Positions 1 to 11,060 are shown, numbered from the stretch's first letter. The stretch is 64,000 nt of DNA from Dromiciops gliroides (GCF_019393635.1 NC_057867.1:65909492-65973491); one strand, 5' to 3'. Program-made: numbers and translations. Notes: a model not told the origin generated them from the letters alone.

Positions 1-300
1 GCCACAGAGGTCGTCTAGCCCAACCTATACTTAAAGCAGACAGCCCTTCTACAAGGTCCCTGCTGAGTGATCATCCTACCTCTCCTTGAATACATCCAGC
101 TTGCATTGTTAGCAAAATCTCATTTATATAGCAATGTAACCTGCTTCTCTGCAGCTTCCTCTGGTTGGCCTTCTAAGTCCTACCCTTTTTAGGACAACCC
201 TCCCCATACTTAAAGACAGTTATCACATTTCCCTGGCCCTAAATCTTCTCTAGGCTGAAAATACCAGTTCCTTCAACTGACTCCTGGGTGACGCAGCTGA
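1..300 (-). mobile_element. Old L3/CR1-like LINE fragment
   Basis: The stretch with CTAAATCTTCTCTAGGCTGA and CAGTTCCTTCAACTGA reads like the complement of the conserved 3' region of CR1/L3 LINEs. Diverged and without clear ends. From 300 to 880 I recognise nothing further. Confidence 0.45.
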
Positions 301-879
301 ACACTTGTCCCATCCTGCCCCCTCCCAATTTGTTTGTCAACTACATCCTGGCATAGCACAAGTGGTGGGTCTTTGCACGTGAAAACTCTGAGACTCCAGG
401 ACTACAGCCACGTGTCTGCAAAGCATCCCTACATTGCACCACCCCCAGGAATGATAATAATCGGCTGAGAAACTCCAAAGAGATCCCAGCGCCACACCTG
501 GCTTTTCCATCCAGGTTCCCAGCCCACATTACACAGAGCAGACAATGCCCCTTCTTTCCAGCAGGCCCCCAGGCTGGCTACATGTGACATCATGACTTCA
601 ACTTTAATGTCCTTCCTTATATTTCCCAAAGCATGTGGGTACGTGGCAAACCTAAGGCATTTTCAATGGGGAAGTCTAGACATTTAGGCTCCTCAGTCCA
701 GCCATGGCAGTTGACAGCTTGGCATTAATAGAACATTTTTGATTAGAGAGATCAAGGCCCCCACACTAAGCTTTTTATATATTTTGTTCCCCCCAAGAGA
801 GCTCAAAGTGCATTTGAATACATTACTTCACTCATCAGCTTGGTGTTCCCTGCAGGGGTGTAAGAGAGGGGAGATTGAC

Positions 880-1060
880 TTAATGGACACAGCGCTACAT
901 TTGGAGTCAGGCACCCGGGGTCTAGAAGCTTGGCTGTACCACCCACTAGCTGTGTGATTTTGAACAAGCTACCTTCCCTCTCTGGGCTTGTTTCCTTATG
1001 AGCAAATTGAGGAGGTTGGGGTAGGTGGCTTCTCCATGCTCAGAATCTCAGAAACTGCTC
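880..1060 (+). mobile_element. MIR-type CORE-SINE
   Basis: Shows the MIR order: a box-B-like part, CTAGCTGTGTGATTTTGAAC, a CTCTGGGCTTGTTTCCTTAT stretch and a GAGGTTGGGGTAGGTGGCTT end. From 1060 to 2180 I recognise no gene or repeat. Confidence 0.7.
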
Positions 1061-2179
1061 ACTTAAAGGAAGAAGACAACCTGCCTCCCCCTAAAAAGGG
1101 CTAAATCCTAGAGACAGGACTGGAATACACTTCTCTTCATTTCCAGGCAAACAGTTAACTCCACAGGACAGGCTGCTTTTCTCCATGCTATTTTAGCAAA
1201 CGAACAAAAAGTACAACTTTTTCTTTCCCATTCAAAATCTTCAATATTTTTTAGCATTTTCCTTCACTCTAAACTCTGATCTCTCTGCAATACTTGTGGA
1301 AGGCCCTACAGGGCAGGCTCTTATACCAGATTCAACTTGAGACAGGTGTTTTAAGTCTCAGTTCACAGCAACTGGTCAGAGGAAGGTCACTAGCAAGGAA
1401 GGACAGGCAGGGGCCGTAGAAGATGGCATCCACAGGTCCCTTGAAGACAATATGTATGTTTAACCTGGAGACAAAAAGACTGAGGGGTGGGGGGTGGGAC
1501 ACATGGTACAGTTTTCCAATATGTGAAGGCCTAGCACATGGAAGAGGGATTACCTTGTTCTGCTTGGCCAAAGAGGACAGGACAAGGAGCAATGAGTGGA
1601 AAGTGAAGATATTTTAGCTTCACAGCAGGAAAAACTCCCTAATATCTGGAGTCATCTAAAAGTAGTAGGAGCTATGGCAGGAGGGAGGGAGTTCCTCATC
1701 ACTAGAGTCTTAGAGAATGGAAGCTGGATGGGCACTTGTCAACAAGGTTGCACATGGATTCTGGTTTGGGTGTGAAATGGGCAGTCTGACCTCTGAGGTT
1801 CTTTTGGACTTGGATATACTGAGGTTTCTGTGCCTTCTGTCTAACAGATCAAGGTAGAGCCTTCTGGGAAAGGGACACTTTCTGAAGGCAATTGCCTTGC
1901 AAGAATGTGCCACCTTCTGTGAAGTCAGTAGGGAGCTAGGGGCCAAACTAGATTGGAATATATAATCCTCTTCTTCCTCTAGCCCTAATCTCTAGAGTGG
2001 ACTCTATCGACTTGATCTAAATGTCATCTAAGTCCATCCCCGACACAGGTAAATATCTCCAGCTAGAGGTATTTTATGGCTAGGAGAATAAATGCCTATG
2101 AGTAAGAAAAAGAACCTTTCCTCAGAATATTAGAGCTAGGGGGCTTCTAAACAGAGAAGCTAGGACCCTTAAATTGGAA

Positions 2180-2310
2180 AAGTTTTTCTTCCCTCTACAC
2201 TTGGCCTTGGTCAAGTCACTGAACCTTTCTGTGCCACAGTTTCCTCCTCTGTAAAATGAAGGGCTTGAACTACATGGTCTCTAAGATCTCTTGCAGTTCT
2301 ACATGGGTAA
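2180..2310 (+). mobile_element. MIR fragment
   Basis: TCAAGTCACTGAACCTTTCT, then CAGTTTCCTCCTCTGTAAAA, the central and 3' part of MIR. Confidence 0.75.
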
Positions 2311-2399
2311 TCCTAAGCAGTACGTGGTGGGGAGGTGGGGGAGTGGTGGCAGGAGAAAATCGGAGATGGATGGAGGAGAAAAATAATCATCGCCATTCC

Positions 2400-2715
2400 A
2401 TAAAATGCTAGCACTGTTAGGCCTTCAGAAGGTCCTCCAGTCCAATTTATCCTCATTTTATGGAGGAGGATGCTGAGGCTCAGAGAAGAGAGTTTGCCCA
2501 TGGTCACACAGTATCAGCCAGAATTCAAAATCAGGTCAGAATCAGGGACCTCTGAGGCTATCTTTTCCAAATTCCCCTTCCCATTTTACTGATGGGAAAA
2601 TCAAAATATAGAGGAGGTTAAGTAACCGGACCAAGATCACACAGGTAGTAAGTGGCAAAGTTGGGGTTTGAATATCCAGGCCCCCTGATTCCCATTCCAG
2701 TGTGTTGGCCACAAA
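2400..2715 (-). mobile_element. Two adjacent MIR-type copies
   Basis: Two successive antisense MIR cores: GGATGCTGAGGCTCAGAGAA with GTCACACAG near 2470-2510, and GATGGGAAAATCAAAATATA with GATCACACAGGTAGTAAG near 2590-2650. They may be separate insertions or parts of one rearranged copy. Confidence 0.65.
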
Positions 2716-2814
2716 GCCAGAATTTGGCCGTGTATAGACATGATTTCAGACAGAACTCATAGATTTTGTACTTAGAACGCAGGTGGAAAGTGAGGGAAGG
2801 CAGGACTCCATGGT

Positions 2815-2875
2815 AATAATAACAGCTGACATTTACATAGCACTTTAAGGTTTACAAAATTCTTTGTATCCATGG
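2815..2875 (-). mobile_element. MIR 3' fragment
   Basis: AGCTGACATTTACATAGCAC then TTTAAGGTTTACAAAATTCT, the complement of the MIR 3' end. Confidence 0.6.
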
Positions 2876-2894
2876 GCTGGATTGCATTGGGGAA

Positions 2895-3120
2895 ATTGCC
2901 TGCTGCTTTGAATGTCTCCCAGCTTCTCCCTGAAACAAAAGCCCATCTTTTTAACATCAATATTCTTCCAGCTAGTGTTGTTGTATGGCAGGGGATCAGA
3001 GAATCTCAGGATCTCTGAAGAATTAAAGGAACAAGTCACCCAAGAGGCATACAGCAGGTACCAACAACCACAGTGCCATGAGGAGAACAATGATGAGTTG
3101 AACAGAAGCAGCAGAAAGAC
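2895..3120 (+). mobile_element. RTE-clade LINE remnant
   Basis: Resembles the region at 50730: both start GCCCATCTTT, continue CAATATTCT and then an AGAGAATC/TGAGAATC ATCTCT stretch. That relative reads like the C-terminal ORF of RTE LINEs. This copy is decayed. Confidence 0.4.
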
Positions 3121-3250
3121 CTGACCTAACCGTGTTTGACCTTGGCCAAATCATTTCTATTCTCTGGGCCTTTTTCCTCATCTATAAATGGGGAGGCAGA
3201 CTGTATGGTTTCTAAAGGTCCCTTGAAGCTTCCACATTCTGTGTCCTAAG
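3120..3250 (+). mobile_element. MIR fragment
   Basis: CTTGGCCAAATCATTTCTAT, then TTTTTCCTCATCTATAAATG and GGTCCCTTGAAGCTTCCA, a MIR 3' half. Confidence 0.7.
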
Positions 3251-3445
3251 GGTTCTTTTATTGTTCAGTCATTTCAGTTGTGTTTGATTCTCCATGACCC
3301 CATTTGGGGTTTCCTTGGCAAATCTACTGGAGTGGTTTGCCATTTCCTTCTCCAGCTCATTTTACAGATGAGCAAACTGAGGCAAAGAGGGTGAAGTGAA
3401 CTCAGTTCTTCCTGATGCAGATCCTGGTACTTTATCCAGTGCAGG
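3251..3445 (-). mobile_element. CORE-SINE with marsupial-type 3' tail
   Basis: Antisense copy of the element seen forward at 7310 and 33640: CATGACCCCATTTGGGGTTT, TTGGCAAATCTACTGGAGTG and CATTTCCTTCTCCAGCTC, followed by a MIR-like core. Confidence 0.65.
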
Positions 3446-3589
3446 ACCACTTAGCTGTGCTAAGGGTTCTTCTAGCTCTTAGATTTTACAGTTGTTTGTA
3501 ATGATAATAATGTTGTACGGTCAGGAGCAAAAACACTGTCATCCCTCTCTGAGGCTTTGCTGTAAGTCACAGTGGTTCCCAGGTTTACG

Positions 3590-3765
3590 GAATCAAAGAA
3601 TTACAGAATGTCAGAGTTGAAAGGGACCTCAGAGATCGTCTAGATCAACTTCTCTCAGGGTCCCAGAGGGGAAGGGTCACACCAATAGCTTGGGGCAGAG
3701 TAGGGACTTAAACCCAGATATACTGGTTGCAAATGCCCAGAGCTCTTCCCACAATGCTTTGGGTA
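3590..3765 (-). mobile_element. MIR-type copy
   Basis: TCAGAGTTGAAAGGGACCTC then AGAGATCGTCTAGATCAACT and an old tail to the usual GCTCTTCCCACAATG end. Between 3765 and 4225 I see no recognisable feature. Confidence 0.55.
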
Positions 3766-4224
3766 GCAATCTCTGCTGAGAATATCAGCCTTTGCCAGCT
3801 ACCAGTTTCTTCTGCCAGCTCAGGAACCATGAAACCATATACATGAGCAATGTCAGTTCCTTCCCTCACTCCATCTGAGAGCATACTTCCTGATTGCTAA
3901 AATGGGCACAAGCAAGAATGGTCTACCTTCAGAAGTTGCTGAGAAATGGAGAACAAAGGAATGAATAATTTGTAATAGATTCACTCATCTCCAGAGCAGC
4001 CACCCTAGGGTTTACTCACTTCCAATTAAACTCCGCTTATGACTCACCTGAAATTCTGTGATGTGATGCTCCCCACCCCCAACCGACATTGTGCTATCAG
4101 TGAGTACATCTTGGTCAGGTCTAAATTTATTCAGGCACTCCCCCAAAATACCATACTTTCAAGTGGACCTCCCAAGTAGCTTTAATCATCTTATGTGCCT
4201 CAAGATCACTGGTCCAAAAGGTCA

Positions 4225-4330
4225 TTTTGGCTACTTTCCCTTCTCTTAGTTTCCTCAGTTTCCTCCTCTGAACAATGAAAGCATTGTACTAGGTGATTTC
4301 TAGAGTTCATTTCAGCTCAGAATTCTATCA
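4225..4330 (+). mobile_element. MIR 3' fragment
   Basis: GTTTCCTCAGTTTCCTCCTC, AACAATGAAAGCATTGTACT, then TTTCTAGAGTTCATTTCAGC. Between 4330 and 4750 I see nothing I can name. Confidence 0.55.
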
Positions 4331-4749
4331 TCTCCTCCGATGCTGCCATTTTATGCCTCCTAGCCCCCCATAACCAAATTGTAGTTTCCACAACTGTGAA
4401 GTAACACAGGAATAGTCAGAGGTGCCATTACCTGTCAAATCTCCCACTAATTGACAATTTACATGACCATCTGGCACAAACAGAAGCATCTTCTGGTGGG
4501 GGCTCCATTGGCAAAAATGATATTTCAAGGAAAAAAAACCAAGGAACCTGTTTTCCTCTGGGATTGGAGGGGAAAAGCTGGAATCTAAGCATTCCTACAC
4601 AACAGTGCATGTGACTCACCTACATGACCATCGTTTGTCATCAGCTAGTTATTTTTGTCACTTGCAAAGTGTTTCCAAGACTTTGATTAGAAATTTGCAT
4701 TTAGAAACAAAACCCTGACATGCCTTGTTTAAAAACTGAATTGTTCACA

Positions 4750-4890
4750 GAGATGGTTTGGTGTGGTGTGGTAGAAAGGACACAGACTTCAAATCCTACC
4801 TCTGGCATTTAGTAGTTCTGTGGCCTTGAGCAATTCACTTTAATCTCCAAGTCTCAGTTTCTTTATCTCTCAAAAGGTGGAAGAGTCAAC
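4750..4890 (+). mobile_element. MIR copy
   Basis: GTGGTAGAAAGGACACAGAC, CTGTGGCCTTGAGCAATTCA and GTCTCAGTTTCTTTATCTCT in MIR order. It abuts the L3/CR1 LINE. Confidence 0.7.
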
Positions 4891-5370
4891 ACGGGGGAAA
4901 TGGAATACCAGATATGATTCTCACTAACAAGGAAGAATTGGTTGCAGTGGTGGAAATGATGGGAACCCCAGGGACAAGCAACAGCTCCCTCCTAGAATTT
5001 GTGATAGAAAAGAGGGGAATCATACATAATTTGGCATGCACTCTAGATTTGGGGAACATAGATTTCAAAGGTTTCAGAAAAAGGATAAATAAAATCCCAT
5101 GGACTAAAATTCAACAGGGAAATAAATCCAGGAAGGATGGAAAACTCTCAAGAATGAAACTTTGAGGGCACAAATAAAAACAACTCTAACAAAGAGGAAA
5201 GCTGGGAGTTTTCTGAAGAGATGAATGTGGATACACAAGGAACTCATTAACCAATTTAGATTTCTAAAAAATAGGTACCAAAGGTGGAACAAGTGGAGGT
5301 AACAGAGGATGAATAGAAGTTTGGCCTAGTTCTATAAAAAATAGCATTAGGGATGCTAAAGAATGAGCTG

Positions 5371-5544
5371 GGGGGGGGCAGCTAGGTGGCGCAGTGGATA
5401 GAGCACTGGCCCTGGATTCAGGAGTACCTGAGTTCAAATCCGGCCTCAGACACTTGACACTTACTAGCTGTGTGACCCTGGGCAAGTCACTTAACCCCCA
5501 TTGCCCCGAAAAAAAAAAACCCAAAAAACAAACAAACAAACAAA
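5371..5544 (+). mobile_element. tRNA-derived SINE, full length
   Basis: Box A TGGCGCAGTGG and box B GAGTTCAAATCC, SINE body, then an A/C-rich tail. The 13-bp target duplication AAAGAATGAGCTG is at 5358-5370 and 5545-5557. ATTC/CTTGACAC type. Inserted in the L3/CR1 LINE. Confidence 0.93.
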
Positions 5545-5806
5545 AAAGAATGAGCTGAGGTTGACAAGTAAAGAGTTTTTTACAAAACAGTTATTACTGC
5601 TGTCACACTGAGGGAATGAGGAGGGTGAGAGAAGGAATAGGACTACTACTAGGGGCAGATGTGATGATAACTGCTAAGAGAAGAGATGTAAAGCTGATTA
5701 ATTCGAATTCTCCTTCTTCATTTTCTGGTGAGAATGAGGTTTACAGTGGGAATGATGGAACAAAAAATGGCTAATGGGGAGTTGTTGACCAAGATAAATA
5801 AGGAGA

Positions 5807-5941
5807 GGGGCAGCTAGGTGGATAGAGCACTGACCCTGGATTCGGGAGGACCTGAGTCCAAATCCAGTCTCAGACACTTGACACTTAATAGCTGTGTGAC
5901 CCTGGGCAAGTCATTTAACCCCAACTGCCTCACCCAAAAAA
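5807..5941 (+). mobile_element. tRNA-derived SINE lacking box A bases
   Basis: Bounded by a 16-bp duplication, AAGATAAATAAGGAGA (5791-5806) and a one-mismatch copy (5942-5957). Reads CTAGGTGGATAGAGC: eight bases of the usual box A region are missing. Confidence 0.9.
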
Positions 5942-6376
5942 AAGATAAAGAAGGAGAAAGAAAGAGATCAAGTCACTTGGCCCAATGAACTACACTCAGC
6001 TAGTGTGAGAACTGGTGTATGTGATAGTTAAGCCATCAACTGTAAGAGTTGAAGGATTGTGGGAGAGGTACCACAGGACTGGAGAGGGGCAAGTGTTGTC
6101 ATGATCCTCAGAAAAGGGAAGAGAATATAGTCTGCAAAGTATAAGCCTATGAGCCTGACTTGGATTCTTAGGAAATATCTGAAAGGGATAATTACAGAGA
6201 TGGAAAAGGAAGCAGTGATTACAAAGATTACAAAGCACAGCTTCATCATGGATAGGTCATGCTACATTAACCTTATTTCCTTCTTGGACAATGTTACTAA
6301 AATACCTGAGGATGTTGGTGCTATCGTTTACTTAGTCTTTAGGAAGGCATTTGATAAACTATCTCACGCTATTCTT

Positions 6377-6518
6377 TTTTCTTTTTGGCGGGGCAATGGG
6401 GGTTAAATTACTTGCCCAGGGTCACACAGCTAATGTCAAGAGTCTGAGGCTGGATTTGAACTCTGGTACTCCTGAATCCAGGGCCAGGGCTTTATCCACT
6501 GCGCCACCTAGCTGCCTC
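6377..6518 (-). mobile_element. tRNA-derived SINE (first copy of a tandem duplication)
   Basis: Antisense SINE flanked by CTCACGCTATTCTT (6363-6376) and CTCATGCTATTCTT (6519-6532), a target duplication with one mismatch. Duplicated downstream together with its flank. Confidence 0.92.
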
Positions 6519-6570
6519 CTCATGCTATTCTTATGGACATGACAGAGAGACATGAACTAACTGATGCCAT

Positions 6571-6712
6571 TTTTTTTTTTGGTGGGGCAATGGGGGTTAA
6601 ATGACTTGCCCAGGGTCACACAGCTAATGTCAAGTGTCTGAGGCTGGATTTGAACTCTGGTACTCCTGAATCCAGGGCCAGGGCTTTATCCACTGCGCCA
6701 CCTAGCTGCCTC
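6571..6712 (-). mobile_element. tRNA-derived SINE (second copy of a tandem duplication)
   Basis: Nearly identical to the SINE 194 bp upstream and followed by the same 48 bp of flank (6713-6760 versus 6519-6566), so it arose by duplication rather than a separate insertion. Confidence 0.9.
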
Positions 6713-7309
6713 CTCATGCTATTCTTATGGACATGACAGAGAGACATGAACTAACTGATGATGCCATTGGGCAGATCGAGAACCAGCTGAATGGCCTTAA
6801 TAATGGTTCGATGTCAATTGGAAGGTCTCCAGTGGAGTGCCCCAGGGATCTGTGCTTGGCCCTGTGTTGTTGACCATTCGTTGTCAGTGACTGAGATAAA
6901 GGCTAGGACGACATGCTTGTCAAATTTACAGATGACTGAAAGATCTGGGGATGTTTACCCTTCAGATGAGAAGACGTGGGGGGGAAGGGTGAATTAAAAA
7001 GCTCTTTTCAAGTATGAAGGGCTGTCATGTGGAAGAGAGTTTGGCCTGTTTGGACCTAAAGAGCAGTGCCAGGGGTAATGAATGGAAGTTGCAAAAGGGT
7101 CCAATCCAGACTTGATACAAGAGAAATGTCCTTATGTCCAAAAAAAGAAGGGACTGCCTTAGGAAGTAATGGATTCTCCTTTCATTGGAGGTCTTCAAGC
7201 AGAGGGTGGATGAGTACTTGTTGAGTTTTCTATAGTGGCCACTGGGGCCCCGTCCAACTCACAAGTGCTGCTTTTCTGAGACAATGATCCTTCTACTTCC
7301 TGCCTCAGG

Positions 7310-7570
7310 GCAGCTTCAGTGGTGCTGCAGTGGATGGTTCTGGGCCTGGAATCAGAAAGACTCATCTGGCCTGAGACTTCCTAGCTGTGTGACCCTGGGC
7401 AAGTCATTTCACCCTATTTGCCTCAGTTTCCTCATCTGTAAAATGAGCAAGAAAAGAAAAAGCAAATCGCTCCAGTATCTTTGCCAAGAAAACCCCAAAT
7501 GGAGTCACAAAGGGTCAGGCATGACTGCTACAACTGAACAACTACCTGCCTCACAGGGTTGTGGGCACAC
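7310..7570 (+). mobile_element. CORE-SINE with marsupial-type 3' tail
   Basis: MIR-like body (CTAGCTGTGTGACCCTGGGC, CTCAGTTTCCTCATCTGTAA) followed by CCAGTATCTTTGCCAAGAAA and ACCCCAAATGGAGTCACAAA. Confidence 0.8.
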
Positions 7571-8220
7571 CGAGAACCTTAAGGTACTGTAGACTAAGGA
7601 ACTGGTATTTTCCTTGCCCCCTTGCTTTCCAAGTAAGTAATGCTATTGCAAAAGTAGCCAGGTAATTGCTGAACACTAGAACCTGAAACATTCCCATTTG
7701 TGGCTCACCACCAAGAGTCCGCTGGAAACCTCTGCAACATCTGGGCTAAAGCTTGTCAATAAAATTAGTCTGAGGTTTAATTTCCTCAAGCAGTTTTAAG
7801 AGGCAAATGTTAATCATCACTTCTTAGAGCATTAACTCTAATTTCAAACATCAAATTAGAAGGGATGCACAAATGGATAGAGAGCAAGCAAGCAAGTTGT
7901 TTTGTTCTTTGCAGCAGAGGCTTAAAAAGACATGAATGTACTATGTGTTCTTCCTCCAACATCCAGAGAAGCAATAACCCTAAGCCTGTGCAGACAGCAT
8001 GACTCTACAGAGGTTTCGAAGAAAGGTTAGACATGAATATTACTCTACAGTTTTTTGAAGCCAGAGAAGGCCACAAAGGGGCTTTGCAAGGCCACAGGTG
8101 AAACAGGGTTCCTGCTGTGAGTATCAAATGCCGCATTCAGTCCTAAACAGAGGCTGTGATTCTTTTTAGTCTATTAGTTCCCAGACACTCTATGCCACGT
8201 CAGCAGGTACCACACAACTT
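7570..8220. other. Unique-looking interval
   Basis: 650 bp with no recognised repeat and no coding signal. Around 7740-7870 it is AT-rich with several TAATTT and ATTA motifs, so a conserved non-coding element is possible but not shown. Confidence 0.3.
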
Positions 8221-8221
8221 A

Positions 8222-8345
8222 AGGGATGGAAGGAAGCTTACTGGCCATTTGGTCCAGCCCTTACCCGAGTAAGAATCCCCTCAACAGCATAATGGACAAT
8301 GGATCATCCAGACTCTGCTTGAAGGCCTCCAGTGCCCCTCTTTAG
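8222..8345 (-). mobile_element. L3/CR1-like fragment
   Basis: ACTGGCCATTTGGTCCAGCC, then TCATCCAGACTCTGCTTGAA and GGCCTCCAGTGCCCC, a layout typical of antisense L3/CR1 3' parts. Confidence 0.55.
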
Positions 8346-8354
8346 CTTATGGAT

Positions 8355-8420
8355 AGCTGTTAGTAAAAAAGCATTTGTTAAGTGTTTACTATGTTATCAG
8401 GCCCTGAAGATACATTAGGC
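8355..8420 (-). mobile_element. L2 3'-end fragment
   Basis: AAAAGCATTTGTTAAGTGTT then TACTATGTTATCAGGCCCTG, the complement of the L2 3' terminus. Confidence 0.6.
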
Positions 8421-8469
8421 TTAGCCCTGCTCTCTGGGGCCAAGCAGAACAGACCAAATCCTTCTTCCA

Positions 8470-8700
8470 TGTGGACAGAGCTCCAGGCCTAGAGTCAGGA
8501 AGATCTGAATTCAAATCCAGCCTCAGACATTAATTAGCTGTGTGACCCTGGGAAAGTCACTCAACCTGTTTGCCTCAAGTTCCTTAACTATAAAATGAAG
8601 GTGATAATAACAGTACCTATCTCCTAGGGTTGTTGTGAAGAACGAGATAATTTAAAGTGTGTGACACACAGTAAGTGCTATATAAATGTTATTTCTTATG
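8470..8700 (+). mobile_element. MIR copy, nearly complete
   Basis: GAATTCAAATCCAGCCTCAG, TAGCTGTGTGACCCTGGGAA, AACTATAAAATGAAGGTGAT and AGTAAGTGCTATATAAATGT, in MIR order from box B to the 3' end. Confidence 0.85.
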
Positions 8701-8748
8701 ATCATCAAGTCTACATCCTTCACCAAATGTATCTTTTAAAATGAACCC

Positions 8749-8914
8749 CGGGGGTGGCTAGGTGGCGCAGTGGATAAAGCACCGGCCCTGGATTCAGGAG
8801 TACCTGAGTTCAAATCCGGCCTCAGACACTTAACACTTACTAGCTGTGTGACCCTGGGCAAGTCACTTAACCCCAATTGCCTCACTAAAAAAAAATAAAA
8901 AAATAAAATAAAAT
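8749..8914 (+). mobile_element. tRNA-derived SINE, full length
   Basis: Box A TGGCGCAGTGG and box B present. The target duplication AAAATGAACCC is at 8738-8748 and 8915-8925. The tail is an (AAAAT)n run. Confidence 0.93.
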
Positions 8915-9000
8915 AAAATGAACCCAGTACTCTAGATATGATCAGACTAAGACAACAGGACTACCACCTCCCAAGTCCTAGACATCTATAAAAAAAGAGC

Positions 9001-10340
9001 TCATTTTTTTTCAATGAACAAAAATGTATTTTCTCTCCCTCTCACCTCCACTCTACTGCAAAAAGAAAAATAAAATTCTTAGAAGAGATATGCATATTCA
9101 AACACAAATAAATTCCTGCATTGGACACGTCTAAGACCATGTCTCATTGTGCACCCTGAGCCGCATGCTTCATCAAAGCTGTTTTTGCCTACAATGTTGT
9201 TGTACAATGTATTCTCCTGCTTCAGCTCCCTTCACTCTACAGCTCACCAAGTCTTCCTAGGTTTCTCCCTAACCATTCTGTTCATCATTTCTTACAGCAA
9301 ACTCATATTCCATTACATTCATATACCATAATTTGCTCAACCATTCCCGATTGATGGGCATTCCCTGAGTTTCTAGTTCTTTGCCACTACAAAGAGAAAT
9401 ATGTGCATACATATGGGTCCTTTTCCTCTTTCTTTGATCTACTTGGGATAGAGGCCTAGTGTTGGTATTGCTAAGCACAGGTATTAGCAACTTTTGGGGG
9501 GGGGCAGGGCAATGGGGGTTAAGTGACTTGCCCACGGTCACACAGCTAGTGTCAGCTGTCTGAGGCCGGATTTGAACTCAGGTACTCTTGAATCCAGGGC
9601 TGGTGCTTTATCCACTGCGCCACTTAGCCGCCCCTATTAGCAACTTTTGAGACATAGTTTCAAATTGTTTTCCAAAATAGCTAGGCCAATTCCCAGCTCT
9701 ACTAGCCAAGTGCATTAATGTGCCTGTTCTCCTATAGCCTCTCCAACATGTCATTTTCCATTTTTGTCAACTTTGCCGATTTGGATGCAAGGTGGAACTT
9801 CAGAGTTGCTTTCATTTGAATTTCTCTATTAGTGATTTGGAAGATTTTTTTCCCTATGCCTCTTGATAGCTTATTTTTCTTCCTTTGAAAACTATCTGTT
9901 CATAACCTTTGACCATTCATCATGGGGCATGACTCTGGTTCTTACGCATTTGAATCAGTTCCTTGTATATATTGAAAATAAGATGTTAGAGAAATTTGAT
10001 ACAAATACTTTCCCCAGTAAACTGTTTCCCTTCTAATTTTAGTTACCTTGGTTTTGCCTATGTAAAACCCTTTTAAGTTAGCCATTTTATCTTCTGTGTT
10101 CCTCTCTATGCCTTGTTTCATCATGAACTCTTCCCCTAGCCATAGATTTAAAAGACTGGAAAGGTAAGAGGGGGCTAGCTTAGGAAGGGTGTTGAATGCC
10201 AGAAAGAACATTTTGTATTTACTCCTCTAATTTGTAGAAGTATAAGTCATGTATCCACTTGGAATTTCTCTTAGTATATGGTGTGCCATTGGTCTAGGCC
10301 TAGTTTCTACAACACTGCTTTCCAGTTTTCCCAGCAGTGT
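9001..10340 (-). mobile_element. Old L1 LINE, ORF2 C-terminal part and 3' UTR
   Basis: Read on the minus strand, 9269-9541 includes WLSKLWYMNVMEYEFAVRND, the L1 ORF2 C-terminal motif (human WIKKMWHIYTMEYYAAIKND). The 3' UTR lies toward 9001. A SINE (9497-9634) splits it, and 10150-10215 looks like an L2 fragment set into it. No intact ORF. Confidence 0.75.
9497..9634 (-). mobile_element. tRNA-derived SINE inside an L1
   Basis: Antisense copy bounded by exact 15-bp duplications TATTAGCAACTTTTG at 9482-9496 and 9635-9649. The tail side is a G9 run where T would be expected. Confidence 0.94.
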
Positions 10341-10364
10341 CAATTAATGGCACCAGACCTCTTA

Positions 10365-10650
10365 CTGCAGCCACAAACTGAATTCATTTTCTTGGCTGCC
10401 ATACCACACTATTGCCTCATATAAAGCTTTGAGATCACAAAAACCCCAAGACCTTTTTCAGATGGATTCCTGGCTAGCCATGCTTATTTGTATTTGCAAG
10501 GTTGATTTGTTAAACCCAAGTGTAGGACTTTTCATTTATCCCTATTAGATTGTCCCTTGTCACGACCTTTTGAATCCTTGCATCTAGCCATGTCATCTGC
10601 AAATCTGACAAAAGATACTATCTATGACTATCCATCTCTTAAAGGTATCA
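10365..10650 (-). mobile_element. L3/CR1-like fragment
   Basis: CATTTATCCCTATTAGATTG and CATGTCATCTGCAAATCTGA fit the antisense of L3/CR1 copies, which share this text across amniotes. Confidence 0.5.
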
Positions 10651-10739
10651 TGATTTTGTCAGTGTGTGGAATTCCTGATGTGGGAACTCTCTCACAGGAC
10701 AGAGATGACAACAAGCCTCTCTGACAGTAGATCAATCCT

Positions 10740-10860
10740 AGGGGGATGTCTGAGGCCCAAAAAGGTTGTAACTTTCCACATTGCTAAGTGTCAGAGGCAA
10801 AATTTGAATCCAGGACTTCTTGCTTCCAAGCCCAGGACTGCATGCATTATGTCACTTTGC
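10740..10860 (-). mobile_element. MIR-type fragment
   Basis: AAGTGTCAGAGGCAAAATTT then GAATCCAGGACTTCTTGCTT, antisense MIR text. Confidence 0.5.
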
Positions 10861-10884
10861 CTTTATCTTTATTCTCATCATTGG

Positions 10885-11060
10885 ATAAAATCATAAAATC
10901 CTTCTCTTCCTCCAAAATACAGCTTAAACACAACTTTCTAAGCGAAGCCTTTCATGAATCCTCTCCACACATCCCCCGCCAACTGCTAGTGCCCTCCTCC
11001 CTCTCAAACTACATTTGATTTACTTAAATTTCATTTTTATTCTGAACATGTGTTATGTTC
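10885..11060 (+). mobile_element. L2 fragment
   Basis: Resembles the L2 3' ORF end: CAGCTTAAACACAACTTTCT, AGCCTTTCATGAATCCTCTC and CTAGTGCCCTCCTCCCTCTC. From 11060 to 11283 nothing is recognised. Confidence 0.6.

Larger units (their letters stand above)
6377..6764. repeat. 194-bp tandem duplication containing a SINE
   Basis: Units 6377-6570 and 6571-6764 each hold one antisense SINE plus 48-52 bp of L3/CR1 flank. I count only a few differences between them. The junction lies in T tracts. Confidence 0.88.
4905..7260 (+). mobile_element. L3/CR1-clade LINE, decayed, interrupted by SINEs
   Basis: An old LINE about 1.7 kb long without its later insertions. Frames at 6149-6406 give a reverse-transcriptase stretch (CYINLISFLDNVTKIPEDVG, then FRKAFDKLSHAI), the A-box FDK of CR1-clade enzymes. 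Near 6825 a frame reads like the SGVPQGSVLGP motif (GTGGAGTGCCCCAGGGATCT), and around 6925 a TDD stretch stands for the catalytic box. The 3' part (TTGGAGGTCTTCAAGCAGAG) matches L3/CR1 3' ends. Broken by stops; not a gene. SINEs lie at 5371, 5807, 6377 and 6571. Confidence 0.75.
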
